The position numbers and the translations under genes are program-made. From CAZYQW01 sp964649825 (GTDB taxonomy: Bacteria; Planctomycetota; B15-G4; JADJEK01): a stretch of 41,328 bases of DNA. Below are positions 1 to 8,458 of this stretch, piece by piece; the first letter of the stretch is position 1; each line of letters starts with the position of its first letter. The notes under the pieces were generated by a model. The model did no database searches. It saw only the letters and a program-made list of their open reading frames with translations, and was not told where the DNA came from. The stretch spans positions 1-41,328 of the forward strand of contig CAZYQW010000066.1 in the NCBI GenBank assembly GCA_964649825.1, read 5' to 3'.

Positions 1-321
1 ACGTTTCTCCGGGGCCCTCGTCATCGCTTGCTGCGTTGCTCCTCCTCGACGTATCTCGAATACGCGGTCGTCGTCGCGCCTTGCCAGCGACGACGATGAC
101 CTCCGGATAATCCACCAACAATCTGAATCACACCACTAGAGCCATCGATCTGGAGGCCGCGCGACGGCGCCGGTGCCGCGCGGCGTGAGCATCCGAAACC
201 GGCGAACCGGCACGGTAGGGATCCGGCGCGACACCGTCAACGATCGACGGACCGCCGGCACGGTCCCATCGAACCGTGGAGGAGCCGTGGAGGATCAGAG
301 GAGGAGCAGGCGAGAAGAAAG
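1..321. other. intergenic sequence, no gene recognised
   Basis: No open frame here looks like a real protein: the short frames are Arg-rich translations of GC-rich DNA without ribosome binding sites. A perfect 10-bp stem (TCGTCGTCGC with GCGACGACGA) lies at about 69-97. CCGGCACGGT occurs twice between 190 and 270. A TCCACCA at about 112-118 resembles a tmRNA or tRNA 3' end, but no T-arm precedes it. The sequence may belong to a feature cut by the window edge. Confidence 0.5.
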
Positions 322-355
322 ACGCCCCTCCGCATGCTGCCACGCGGAGGGGCGT
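322..355 (-). terminator. rho-independent terminator (minus strand)
   Basis: A perfect 12-bp stem, ACGCCCCTCCGC with GCGGAGGGGCGT, encloses a 10-base loop. Read on the minus strand it is followed by CTTTCTTCT, a pyrimidine tract typical of an intrinsic terminator. It would stop leftward transcription arriving from above position 356. No minus-strand protein gene ends here, so the transcript it serves may be non-coding. Confidence 0.6.
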
Positions 356-375
356 ATCCGTTTCCGGTCTCTCCC

Positions 376-423
376 CAAAAAGGTGCCGGGACCAATCCCA
401 CCCAGCTGGACTGGCCCCGGCAC
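376..423 (-). terminator. rho-independent terminator (minus strand)
   Basis: Bases 383-394 pair with 412-423 (GTGCCGGG/CCCGGCAC core, 11 of 12 pairs). On the minus strand the stem is followed by CCTTTTTGG, a good U-tract. The descending arm can also pair with 454-466 (12 of 13 bases plus a wobble), so two mutually exclusive hairpins share the same U-tract. With the hairpin at 322-355 this makes tandem leftward terminators about 450 bases past the nearest minus-strand gene, which has its own hairpin at 816-849. Confidence 0.6.
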
Positions 424-661
424 TCCCCTGAGCCCTGCGTCAAAAGCGACCCGGGTCCCGACACCTAGGTCACCTCTTCAGGAGGAAAAACTGCGTTCCT
501 TCGTGCCTTCTTCTCTCGGAAATCCTTGGTCGATGTTCTCTTAACAACCGCTGTGCCAAAGTTCGGACGATGTGGAGTTGGATCGTATAACATACGAATA
601 AATAGCTAGTTAGAGTTCTGATTGAAGTCGGTGCGAAGCTAGCTTCCTTCCCTCGAGTGCA

Positions 662-774
662 CCAGGTCGGAACCGTCGTTCAGGCTAACATCGACCTACA
701 TACTGTAAGTGACTGCGACTGCGTAGTTTGTAGATAGTGAACAACGGTTCAGGGTGGTCGAGCGGCCGACCTGG
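662..774. ncRNA. candidate structured RNA, strand uncertain
   Basis: Three nested helices can be drawn: 662-670 with 766-774 (CCAGGTCGG/CCGACCTGG, perfect), 671-681 with 739-749 (10 of 11), and 696-704 with 725-733 (8 of 9). About 16 bases at 750-765 remain as a one-sided bulge. The surrounding 545-800 is markedly AT-richer than the rest of the window and has no plausible open frame. The downstream leftward terminators (376-423, 322-355) favour the minus strand. It does not match the conserved cores of tmRNA, RNase P RNA or SRP RNA that I looked for. The family is unknown. Confidence 0.35.
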
Positions 775-815
775 CGCGCAGCAACCTCCTGATCAATAGG
801 GTTTTATGAAGGACC

Positions 816-849
816 GAGGGGCGGCCGCACCCGAACGCGGTCGCCCCTC
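816..849 (-). terminator. hairpin after the thioredoxin-like gene
   Basis: A 13-bp stem (GAGGGGCGGCCGC with GCGGTCGCCCCTC, one G-U wobble) has an 8-base loop. It begins 22 bases after the stop of the minus-strand gene at 872-1903, the right place for its terminator. The following U-tract is poor, so termination may be weak. Confidence 0.5.
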
Positions 850-871
850 TCGAATGGCGCGTTGGGCTGGC

Positions 872-1903
872 TCAGCCGCGCTGCTTGTACTCGGTGGCCG
901 CCGCGGTGTCGGGAAACTTGTCGAGCAGGCGCTCATACAGCTTCTTCGCTCGATCCTCGAGGCCCTTCTCCATGAACGAATCGGCTGACTCGAGCGTCTT
1001 CCGCGCCGCGTCCTCCCGCTTCGCCTGCGCGATCGCCTCCTTGACCTCCCGGTTCTTCGCCAGGGCGGCGCGTCGTTCCTTGGCGACCTTCTCGATGTCC
1101 GACTTCCGGTAGCGTTCGATCATCGAGTCGAGCTCGTCGATGGCCGGAACGTAGTCCTTCTTCGCGATGCGCGCTTCGATTGCGTCCATCTCGACCCGGC
1201 CGCGCTCCGTCACTTGCTCGAGAAGCGCGAGGACCCGCTGGATGAGCCCCGCGTTGGACTTGCGTTTCTGGAACGGCAGCGCGAAATCGATCACCTTGGC
1301 CACGTCGCCTGAATCGAGCCATGCCTTCGATTCGGCAAGACCTTTCCGCACGCTGGCCGCCTCGGCATGAGTGAGGCCGTTGGGAAGCCGCTTCTCGGCC
1401 TCCTTGAACGCGTCGAGAAACGCGCCCATCGGGTGGCGATCGATGAGCTGCTGCACGATCGTCTGGTCGGGCAGCACGATGAGGAACATCGGGGTCTTGA
1501 GGACGCCGTCGCGGGCGAAATCCCGGAAGATCCCCTGCTCGGCCTTCTTGTGGTCCAGACACGCGACGGTGTGGAACTTCTTGCACAGGCGCTGCGTCCG
1601 GCCGTCGACCTGGACCTCCGTGACGCCGTGGATGTCTTGATCGCCGCGGTTGCCCACGATGTTCACCGTGTGCTCGGTCGCGCTGACGAATTCCGGGGCG
1701 AGCATGGTGTTGTGCCAAATGTCGTCGTTCGCCTCTTCGTCGTCCTCGATCACCACGATCATGATCGGAACGCCGCGCTCGTTGGCTTCCTCGAACGCCT
1801 TGTCATACGATTCGCAGAAGCTGATCGACGACTCGGCCGCCGTTGCGCGAGCGACGCACAAGAACAACAGGCACGTCACGGCAAGAGGTGATGCACTGAA
1901 CAT
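872..1903 (-). CDS. exported thioredoxin-fold protein without CxxC
   Basis: This 343-residue protein has a signal peptide at residues 1-22 (hydrophobic core, ATA/TAA-type cleavage). A thioredoxin-like domain follows at about 27-165. The usual CxxC position reads W63-H-N-T, so disulfide chemistry is unlikely, but the conserved cis-proline loop is present (T137-P138). An insertion carries C107, H111, C115 and H118 (CxxxHxxxCxxH), which could bind a metal. The C-terminal half (170-343) is helical and charged, resembling TPR or coiled-coil helices. The ATG at 1903 is chosen because GGAGG lies 6 bases upstream and the signal peptide starts there; a longer upstream frame lacks both. The location is presumably periplasmic and the role unknown. 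The fold is read from pattern, not from a search. Confidence 0.8.
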   Translation of the reverse strand: MFSASPLAVTCLLFLCVARATAAESSISFCESYDKAFEEANERGVPIMIVVIEDDEEANDDIWHNTMLAPEFVSATEHTVNIVGNRGDQDIHGVTEVQVDGRTQRLCKKFHTVACLDHKKAEQGIFRDFARDGVLKTPMFLIVLPDQTIVQQLIDRHPMGAFLDAFKEAEKRLPNGLTHAEAASVRKGLAESKAWLDSGDVAKVIDFALPFQKRKSNAGLIQRVLALLEQVTERGRVEMDAIEARIAKKDYVPAIDELDSMIERYRKSDIEKVAKERRAALAKNREVKEAIAQAKREDAARKTLESADSFMEKGLEDRAKKLYERLLDKFPDTAAATEYKQRG

Positions 1904-4229
1904 GGCGATCCTCCGCGATGGTGGATTCGATGGTAGTCCGATCGCCGGGCGGGTCAAGACGACGGCGGCCCTTGCCTTGCTGTTCGTCGGATGCCGCGTG
2001 GCGCCGAACGCCGACCCCCGGCCGGTCTCGCTCGAGGCTCGTTCGGCGTACGAGCGCGGCATCGAGTTCGAGGGCCGCGGCGAGGCCGACGCTGCGATCC
2101 GCTCGTTCGAACGGGCGATCGAACACTCCCCCGAGTTCATCGACGCCCACCGGCGCTACCAGAACCTCCTCCTGCTCCGCCAGCGTCGCGGCCAGCTCAT
2201 CGCAGAGTACCGGGCGCGGCTCCGCGAAGCGCCGGGTTCGGCGCCACGGCGGTACCTGCTGGCGCGGCTGTGGAGCGACGCCCAGCGGCAGCTCTCCGGC
2301 TTCGAGGACGCCCTCGCGGCCGACCCCCACCTGTTCTTCGGGCACGTCGGCCGGGGTTACGCGTCGCTCGAGATCGGCGACGCAGCCGGCGCGGCGGCCG
2401 CGTTCGCACGCGCCATCGAATTGGAGCCCGGCCGGCCGGAGGGGTACGCGGGACGACTCCGCGCGATCTCCGGCGAACCGACCCAGATCGAGGAGAGCGA
2501 ACGGCTGGCTCATCGCTTGCTCGCGATCGACCCGCTGGATGCGGCGGCCCACCGCACCCTCGCGCTGCGAGCGGTCGCGGCCGGTGAGCCGGCGGCGGCG
2601 ATCGACCGCCTCGCGGACGTCACCGTCAGCTCGGGAAACGCCGAGCTCGCGACGCTGCTCCACGACCTCCTCGTCCGGGTCGGGACCGCGGCGCAGATCG
2701 ACGCGCTCCGCGCGCGGATCGGGGGCATCACCGTCGAGTCAGAGGGAGGCGAGTGGCTGCGGTTGCGGGCGTGGCTCGACGAGCGCGCGGGTGACCCCGC
2801 TGCCGCGCTGTTCACCCTGAAGGGAGCGCTTCCGCAGCACCACCGGAGTGAGTCGCTCCAGGCGGCAGAAGCAAGGTTGAACCTCCGCACGGGTCGTTTG
2901 CGCGAGTGGATCTCGGAGGTGTTCCGCCGTCGCCACGACGTCGGCTTCTCCCTCGAGGATGGGGGACGCGCGGCGGCCGAGCTGCGAGCGGTTCGGGATC
3001 GCCTCCCGGGCGATCACGGCGTCCCGCACGGTTCCGACGCCGAGTTGCTGATCGATCGCCTGCTCCGGCACGGGCTCGTCGAGGGCGCCATCGCCCTGGC
3101 CCGCCGCTCGCTCGATCGGGATCCGACGGCGGCGGGGGTGCGCGCGCTTCTCGATGAAGCGATCCGACATCGGCGCTTCGTCGGCGAGCTGAACGCCTAC
3201 TTCAGGCGGGTCTACCGCGGGGAGGTGGCTCATTCGTTCGACGAGACGCTCCGCGACCTTCGCGCGATCTCGCGCGAAGTGCTGGGCGAGAACGTCATCG
3301 ATCCGATCGTGGAGCGGAGCTTCTTCCCGATCGGCCGCTTTCTCGATCCCGATCCGCGAAACGGCGGCGGCCTGGTCCGCTACTTCGACCGGTTCGGCAC
3401 GTTCTTCTTGGTGGGGCAGCGGACGCTGTCGCCACCCGAAGCGTACGCGCTCGCGCGGATCGCCGACGCGCGGATCGATGTCGACGGTGAGCCGATCTAC
3501 CGCGTAGTGGGGGAGTCGCTCCTGATTCCGTCCCTGGCCGAGTCGCGCGGCGCCGAGATCGCGGGCTTCGCGTTCGAGACCTTCATCGTGCTGAACGTCG
3601 ACCGCGTTCGCTCGTCGGCCTCGCTGGCTCGCGAGCTCGGCCGAAGTTCCCGCGAGGAGCGGGACTCGCTGCTCACCGATCCGCTCCTCGCCGTCGAGGA
3701 AGCCACGCCGCTCAGCGACCTTGGCGAGCCCCTCTCGCTGGCCGCTCGCGCCACCGAGCGTGCGTTCGACGCGTACGTTGCGGCGGGAGGCGATCCCGAC
3801 CGGTACGAGTCGATCCTGCTCGACGCGGTCGAGGCGCACGAGCGCGCGCACATTCGCGACGCCCGGCGATTCCTGCCGCTCTTTGCGAACTGGCTCGAGA
3901 AGCTGCGCATCCTGTCGCGGAACGGCTTCCGACCTTCCTCCGTCGAGGCGTGGCTCGAGGAACGGGCGCAGCTCGTGGCGCTCCGCGACGCGCAGAGCCC
4001 GACCGCGGTGCTCGCGTCGACCGCCATCCTTCTTCCCGATCGGGACATCGCTCCGCCGCACTCGACCGGCTACCACGAGCTCGTGAAGAAGCTCGTCGAC
4101 GAGGTGATTGCGCACCCCGAGCTCTACCCTGAGATCAACCGGCGTTACACCGTGTTGCCGCAGCTCGACCGTATCGGCGACGACCGGTTGCGCCGCGCGG
4201 CTCGGCGCCTGCTCGATGACATGGAGTGA
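1902..4229 (+). CDS. TPR lipoprotein with HExxH metallopeptidase-like domain
   Basis: The 775-residue product has a lipoprotein signal (hydrophobic 20-29, F-V-G-C with Cys31). TPR-like repeats fill about 40-500 (for example the repeat starting AYERGIEFEGRGEADAAIRS). The C-terminal third has H646-E-R-A-H650, the zincin motif, then E-E-R-A-Q about 45 residues on, where a third zinc ligand would sit. This suggests an envelope-anchored zinc peptidase-like domain; activity is not shown. The ATG at 1902 is the only start in frame that gives a signal peptide; GAGGTG lies about 11 bases upstream. This start shares two bases with the start of the divergent gene. Compare the TPR/HELAH protein at 34959-37847. 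Confidence 0.82.
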   Translation: MAILRDGGFDGSPIAGRVKTTAALALLFVGCRVAPNADPRPVSLEARSAYERGIEFEGRGEADAAIRSFERAIEHSPEFIDAHRRYQNLLLLRQRRGQLIAEYRARLREAPGSAPRRYLLARLWSDAQRQLSGFEDALAADPHLFFGHVGRGYASLEIGDAAGAAAAFARAIELEPGRPEGYAGRLRAISGEPTQIEESERLAHRLLAIDPLDAAAHRTLALRAVAAGEPAAAIDRLADVTVSSGNAELATLLHDLLVRVGTAAQIDALRARIGGITVESEGGEWLRLRAWLDERAGDPAAALFTLKGALPQHHRSESLQAAEARLNLRTGRLREWISEVFRRRHDVGFSLEDGGRAAAELRAVRDRLPGDHGVPHGSDAELLIDRLLRHGLVEGAIALARRSLDRDPTAAGVRALLDEAIRHRRFVGELNAYFRRVYRGEVAHSFDETLRDLRAISREVLGENVIDPIVERSFFPIGRFLDPDPRNGGGLVRYFDRFGTFFLVGQRTLSPPEAYALARIADARIDVDGEPIYRVVGESLLIPSLAESRGAEIAGFAFETFIVLNVDRVRSSASLARELGRSSREERDSLLTDPLLAVEEATPLSDLGEPLSLAARATERAFDAYVAAGGDPDRYESILLDAVEAHERAHIRDARRFLPLFANWLEKLRILSRNGFRPSSVEAWLEERAQLVALRDAQSPTAVLASTAILLPDRDIAPPHSTGYHELVKKLVDEVIAHPELYPEINRRYTVLPQLDRIGDDRLRRAARRLLDDME

Positions 4230-4277
4230 CGGTGCTCGGAGCCGCCGAGGGCGGAGCGGGCCGTTCGGCGCGGATCC

Positions 4278-5888
4278 CTACCGCGGAGGGAGAACGACGA
4301 TGCCGGCGCGGCTCACGCCGGCGAGGCTGCGGATCCGCTCGAGCGTCGCGGCCGGCACGTCGGGAGTGACGTTCAGCACCACCAGCGCCCGCTCGCCAGG
4401 CGCTCGCGGCGGCGACAGGTGCATGGCCGAGATGTTCACCGCGGCGTCGCCGAGCACCGACCCGAGTCGGCCGATCACGCCCGGTTGATCGTCGTTCTGA
4501 ACCACGAGGATCGGTCCCTCCAGGATCGCCTCGAGATGCCAGCGATCGATTCTCACGAGCCGCGGCTGACGGATTCCGAACAGCGTGCCGGCGACGGTGA
4601 GCGAGCGGCCGCCGCAGCGAGCGCGGCAGGTCAGCATCGACGTGAAGTCGCGGATCTGCTCGCTGCGACGCTCCTCGATCGCGATTCCGCGCGACTTGGC
4701 GAGGTCGAGCGCGTTGATCAGGTTCACCGGATGCTCGAACGCCGGGCTCAGGACGCCGGCGACCGCCGCGCGCGTCACGGTCTCTGCGTCGACGCGTGCG
4801 AGGCGTCCGCGGTAGGAGACTTCGATACGCTCGCAGGGCGCGTCCAGCAGCCCGCCGAGCAATCGGCCGAGGCGACCGGCGAGGTCGATCCACGGCGAGA
4901 GCTCGGTCATCAGCTCCTTCGCGACGCGAGGCAGGTTGACCGCGTTCCGCACCTCTCCCCTGAGGAGATAGTCGAGCACCTGCCGGCAGAGGTCGACTGA
5001 GGCCCTCGTTTGGGCTTCGGCCGTCGACGCGCCGAGGTGCGGCGTCAGCACGACGTCGTCGCGCGAGAGGAGCGGATGGTCCTTCGGCGGCGGCTCGGTC
5101 GCGAAGACGTCGAGCGCGGCGCCCGCGACCTTGCCGGATTCGAGGGCGGCGACCAGGTCGTCCTCGTTCACGATTCCGCCCCGCGCGCAATTGATGATGC
5201 GTACGCCCGGCTTCATCTTGTCGATCAGGGCGGAGTTCACCATGTTCCGCGTCGCGTCGATGAGCGGCACGTGGAGCGAGATGAAGTCGGCCTGCGCCGC
5301 GAGATCTTCGAGGGTGACGACGTCGATGCCGAGCTCCGCGAGCGCGTCCTTCGCGAGGAACGGGTCGTGCACGACCACCTCGAGTCCGAGCCCCCGCGCG
5401 CGCCGCGCGACGCGGCGGCCGATGTTCCCGCCACCGATGATTCCGAACACCTTCCCGTTCAGCTCGGCGCCGATGAACTTGGACCGTTCCCAGCGACCTT
5501 CTCGGACCGATCGGTCCGCCTGGGGCACGTTGCGCGCGAGCGCGCAGAGGAGCGAGATCGTGTGCTCCGCCGTCGTATCCGCGTTCGCATCGGGGACGTT
5601 CATGACCATCACGCCGCGCGTCGTCGCGTGCTTGACGTCGACGTTGTCCACACCGATTCCGGCGCGGCCGACGACCTTCAACCGCTTCGCCGCGTCGAGG
5701 ATCGGCGCCCGCACCTTCGCGGCGCTGCGCACGAGGATCGCGTCGACGTCCGATGCGAGCTGCGCGAACACGTCGTCTGGAGGGACGGCATGGACGATGA
5801 CTTCGACGCCCTCCTCCGCCCTCAGCAGGTCGATGCCCTCCGGCGAGAGCTTGTCCGCCACAAGGATCCGAACGTTTGGCTGCGTCAT
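4278..5888 (-). CDS. serA: D-3-phosphoglycerate dehydrogenase
   Basis: SerA oxidises 3-phosphoglycerate to 3-phosphohydroxypyruvate with NAD+, the first step of serine synthesis. The 536 residues fit the long bacterial form: a split substrate-binding domain, a Rossmann domain with G152-x-G-x-x-G157, and the catalytic triad R236 (CARGG), E265 (ATEPP) and H284 (TPHLGAS). An intervening domain (about 315-450) and a C-terminal ACT domain (about 460-536) follow, the latter usually mediating serine feedback. The ATG overlaps the stop of the upstream sugar transferase gene by ATGA, so the two are probably translationally coupled although their pathways are unrelated. The gene ends 48 bases from the convergent lipoprotein gene. 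Confidence 0.97.
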   Translation of the reverse strand: MTQPNVRILVADKLSPEGIDLLRAEEGVEVIVHAVPPDDVFAQLASDVDAILVRSAAKVRAPILDAAKRLKVVGRAGIGVDNVDVKHATTRGVMVMNVPDANADTTAEHTISLLCALARNVPQADRSVREGRWERSKFIGAELNGKVFGIIGGGNIGRRVARRARGLGLEVVVHDPFLAKDALAELGIDVVTLEDLAAQADFISLHVPLIDATRNMVNSALIDKMKPGVRIINCARGGIVNEDDLVAALESGKVAGAALDVFATEPPPKDHPLLSRDDVVLTPHLGASTAEAQTRASVDLCRQVLDYLLRGEVRNAVNLPRVAKELMTELSPWIDLAGRLGRLLGGLLDAPCERIEVSYRGRLARVDAETVTRAAVAGVLSPAFEHPVNLINALDLAKSRGIAIEERRSEQIRDFTSMLTCRARCGGRSLTVAGTLFGIRQPRLVRIDRWHLEAILEGPILVVQNDDQPGVIGRLGSVLGDAAVNISAMHLSPPRAPGERALVVLNVTPDVPAATLERIRSLAGVSRAGIVVLPPR

Positions 5889-7324
5889 CTGGCTCCGAAC
5901 CCCAGCACCACCACCTTGACGGTGCGGAAGATGATGAACACGTCGAGGTAGATCGACATGTTCTTGATGTAGTAGAGGTCGTACTGGAGCTTCTCGATCG
6001 CGTCTTCTTTCGACGCGCCGTAGCGGTAGTTGATCTGCGCCCAACCGGTGATCCCCGGCTTCACGACGAGACGCTCCGTGTAGTACGGGATGTCCTTCTT
6101 CAGTTCCTCGACGAAGAACGGACGCTCCGGCCTGGGGCCGACGAACGACATCTCGCTCCTCAGGACGTTGATGAACTGGGGGATCTCATCGATTCGGAGC
6201 TTGCGGATGATCTTGCCGACGGTCGTGACCCGGTCGTCGTCGGCTGCCGCCCAGACCGGCCCCGAGTGCTTCTCCGCGTCCGATCGCATCGACCGGAACT
6301 TGTACAGGGTGAAGATCCGACCCTCGCGTCCGACGCGGCTCTGACGAAACAGCACGGGACCGGGCGACGTGGCCTTGATGAGAAGCGCGGTGACCAGGCA
6401 GATCGGCATCGCGAGGATCAGCGCGAGGATCGCAAGGACGACGTCGAGCCCGCGCTTGAAGATGTACGTGAACCGGGAGCGGTTGAACCCCTCCGAGAAG
6501 ATCAGGTACGACGGGCGCAGCTTGCCGATCGCGATCTTCCCGGTGATGCGCTCGTAGAGCAGCTCGCCCTCGTCGATCTTCACCCCCTGGAGGCGGCAGT
6601 TCAGGAGCTCCATCACGGGGAGCTGCCCGCGCCGCTCCGATAGGCAAACGATCACGCGGTCGATGCCGAGCCGTTTCACGTTCGCGACGATCGAGCCGTA
6701 CGCGCCGACGACCTTCGTTCCGCGCACTTCGCGCCGATCGTCGCTGCCGTTCGGCAGCACGTAGCCGCAGATGACGTAGCCCGGTTCCGCGCGTTGCTCG
6801 AGCTCCTGCTCGATGGTCTCGGCGATCGGTCCGTCGCCGATCATCAGGAGCCGATCGGCGATGGGCAGCCGGTGGAGGCTCCACGCCCACGCGCGCCGGT
6901 AGCCGTACGCGGTGAAGTACACGATCACCATGACGACGATGGCGTGCACGACGGACGTCTTGTACAGACCGAGACGCGACTCCCCCGCCGCGACGTCGAG
7001 GACGAAGCGATCGAGGCCGTCGAGCGTGAAGTAGAGCAGCGCGACGAGAATCAGCGCGTAGGAGCACGACTCGAGCAGGCGGATCGAACACTGCTGCCGG
7101 CTCCGCAGCACCTTCCACGCGTACAGGTCGTTGATGAAGAACGTGACCTGCGCGGTGAAGATGATCAGCAGCGAGCGGATCGACGCCTCGACGAAGTCGA
7201 ACGACGAAAGCGGCATGTCGCCCCGGATGACCACGAGGACCGTACGGAGGTGCGCGACCGGCACCACGACGGCCAGCAGGACGAGGGTCTCGAGCAGGAC
7301 GAGGAACGCCTTACGGATCGACAC
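5885..7324 (-). CDS. polyprenyl-phosphate sugar phosphotransferase for exopolysaccharide
   Basis: This 479-residue membrane enzyme matches the polyisoprenyl-phosphate hexose-1-phosphate transferase family (WcaJ/PssY/EpsB type). Such enzymes load the first sugar phosphate onto undecaprenyl phosphate to begin polysaccharide synthesis. Several N-terminal membrane helices (from about 5, 45, 80 and 105) precede a nucleotide-binding-like middle domain (about 140-260). The bacterial sugar transferase domain follows (about 285-479) with the re-entrant helix, the TSPGPVLFRQSRVGR motif and LYKFRSMR. The C-terminus (FRTVKVVVLGFGAR) is typical of the family. The start is GTG at 7324 without a strong ribosome binding site. 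No other polysaccharide gene is adjacent, so the substrate sugar cannot be assigned. Confidence 0.92.
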   Translation of the reverse strand: MSIRKAFLVLLETLVLLAVVVPVAHLRTVLVVIRGDMPLSSFDFVEASIRSLLIIFTAQVTFFINDLYAWKVLRSRQQCSIRLLESCSYALILVALLYFTLDGLDRFVLDVAAGESRLGLYKTSVVHAIVVMVIVYFTAYGYRRAWAWSLHRLPIADRLLMIGDGPIAETIEQELEQRAEPGYVICGYVLPNGSDDRREVRGTKVVGAYGSIVANVKRLGIDRVIVCLSERRGQLPVMELLNCRLQGVKIDEGELLYERITGKIAIGKLRPSYLIFSEGFNRSRFTYIFKRGLDVVLAILALILAMPICLVTALLIKATSPGPVLFRQSRVGREGRIFTLYKFRSMRSDAEKHSGPVWAAADDDRVTTVGKIIRKLRIDEIPQFINVLRSEMSFVGPRPERPFFVEELKKDIPYYTERLVVKPGITGWAQINYRYGASKEDAIEKLQYDLYYIKNMSIYLDVFIIFRTVKVVVLGFGAR

Positions 7325-7528
7325 GGGCGGTGCTCAGAGGTTTGGGCTCGATCGGCGACGAGGCGCGCTTGGCCACGATCCGTCGACCATCGGAGGGCGA
7401 CCGGGGAAGTTCCAACCGATCCCTTTCGTCGTTTCTGTCCCGGGTCATGAAACTCGAGCCACAGTCCTGCTGTCGGCCGCTCCCGCGCGCGGGCATTTCG
7501 GTGAACGTATCGAGCCGGTGACGGCGGG

Positions 7529-7553
7529 AAAAGGCCCCCCCCTTGCCGAGGGG
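7529..7553 (-). terminator. possible terminator after yraN
   Basis: On the minus strand, CCCCT-CGGCA-AGGGG is followed by GGGCC and four T residues, starting 14 bases after the yraN stop. The stem is only 5 bp and the run of eight C residues allows slipped pairings, so this is a weak call. Confidence 0.35.
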
Positions 7554-7566
7554 CGTGGACCTTCGG

Positions 7567-7932
7567 TCACGCCTCATCGATCCACTCGATCGTGGGATCC
7601 GAACCGTCGCCACACTCGACGACGGAGACGATTCCGAACCGGAAGTCGACGTCTTCGTACCCCCGGGACTCCAGGTACTCGAGGGCGGCGCTCTGGAGCC
7701 GTTCCCGTTTCTCGTCCGTCACTACGTCGTAGGGCTGGTAGAGCCGAGCGCTGCTTCGCGTCTTCACCTCGACGAAGACGAGTCCGGCCGCGTCCCGCGC
7801 GATGAGGTCCACCTCGGCGCGGCCGAGCCGGACGTTTCGTTCGAGCACGACGAAGCCTCGCGCCGCCAGCGCGGTCGCCGCGAGCGCCTCTCCCCGACGG
7901 CCCAGATCGTGCGCCCGATCGGGATCGCTCAT
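7567..7932 (-). CDS. YraN/UPF0102 family nuclease-fold protein
   Basis: A small protein of 121 residues, the normal family length. It has the restriction-endonuclease-like core E15 (GRRGE), D42 (EVDLIARD) and E55-V-K57 (FVEVKTR), the PD-(D/E)xK arrangement of the family. The cellular role of YraN proteins is not settled; a link to DNA processing or Holliday-junction resolvase-like folds is inferred from structure. Its ATG overlaps the yajC stop by ATGA, indicating coupling to the translocase gene upstream. Confidence 0.93.
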   Translation of the reverse strand: MSDPDRAHDLGRRGEALAATALAARGFVVLERNVRLGRAEVDLIARDAAGLVFVEVKTRSSARLYQPYDVVTDEKRERLQSAALEYLESRGYEDVDFRFGIVSVVECGDGSDPTIEWIDEA

Positions 7933-8279
7933 CCCGAGTCCTTCTCGGGCGCCTCCTTGTTGCGGACGGGAGCGGGGCCGGCGATCGCGCTGCGGGTGAA
8001 GCGGATCCGGACGTTCTGGCTGTCGTCCACCTTGAGCGTCACCTCATCGTCGGAGATCGCGCTGATGACGCCGATCATGCCGCCGTTCGTGACCACCCGG
8101 TCGTTCTTCTTCAAGGTGGAGAGCATCTCCCGGCGCCGCTTCTGTTCCTTCATCTGCGGGCGGAGGAGAAGGAAGTAGAAGATCGCCACGATCCCGATCA
8201 AGAGCGGCCACGGCGAACCGCCGGTGGGGGAGTCGGCGGGCGTGGCTCCGGTCAAGAGCAAGGGCAACAAGTGATTCAC
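7929..8279 (-). CDS. yajC: preprotein translocase subunit YajC
   Basis: YajC is the small single-helix partner of SecDF in the Sec translocase. The product has one membrane helix (about WPLLIGIVAIFYFLLL), the following RPQMKEQKRRREM segment and a beta-rich domain (NDRVVTNGGMIGVI...) that define the family. I prefer the GTG at 8279 because GGAGAGG lies just upstream; an in-frame ATG at 8321 would add 14 residues but has no good ribosome binding site. The length from GTG is 116. secD/secF are not in the window, and here yajC leads a two-gene unit with yraN. Confidence 0.92.
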   Translation of the reverse strand: MNHLLPLLLTGATPADSPTGGSPWPLLIGIVAIFYFLLLRPQMKEQKRRREMLSTLKKNDRVVTNGGMIGVISAISDDEVTLKVDDSQNVRIRFTRSAIAGPAPVRNKEAPEKDSG

Positions 8280-8458
8280 GAGAGTCCTCTCCAGGTCATC
8301 CGACCATCGAGTCCATTGCACGAAGGCGAACCGGGGAGATTAGCGGTCCGGCACGGCCGGCACAATTCGAGACCGGCTCGCGCGGGCGCCTCTCGTCGCG
8401 GGCCCGCGGCCCAAAACGAGGTTTCGGGCGAAAGTCCCGGCGCGGTGCTGCCGATAAG

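Noticed and set aside
60..118. tmRNA or tRNA 3' end, because of TCCACCA and a hairpin
   Set aside because: There is no T-arm (GTTCRA) before it and no acceptor partner.
600..660. SRP RNA domain IV, because the minus strand has GGAAGGAAGC
   Set aside because: The flanking GGTCC and AGCAGC needed for the domain IV stem and bulge are absent.
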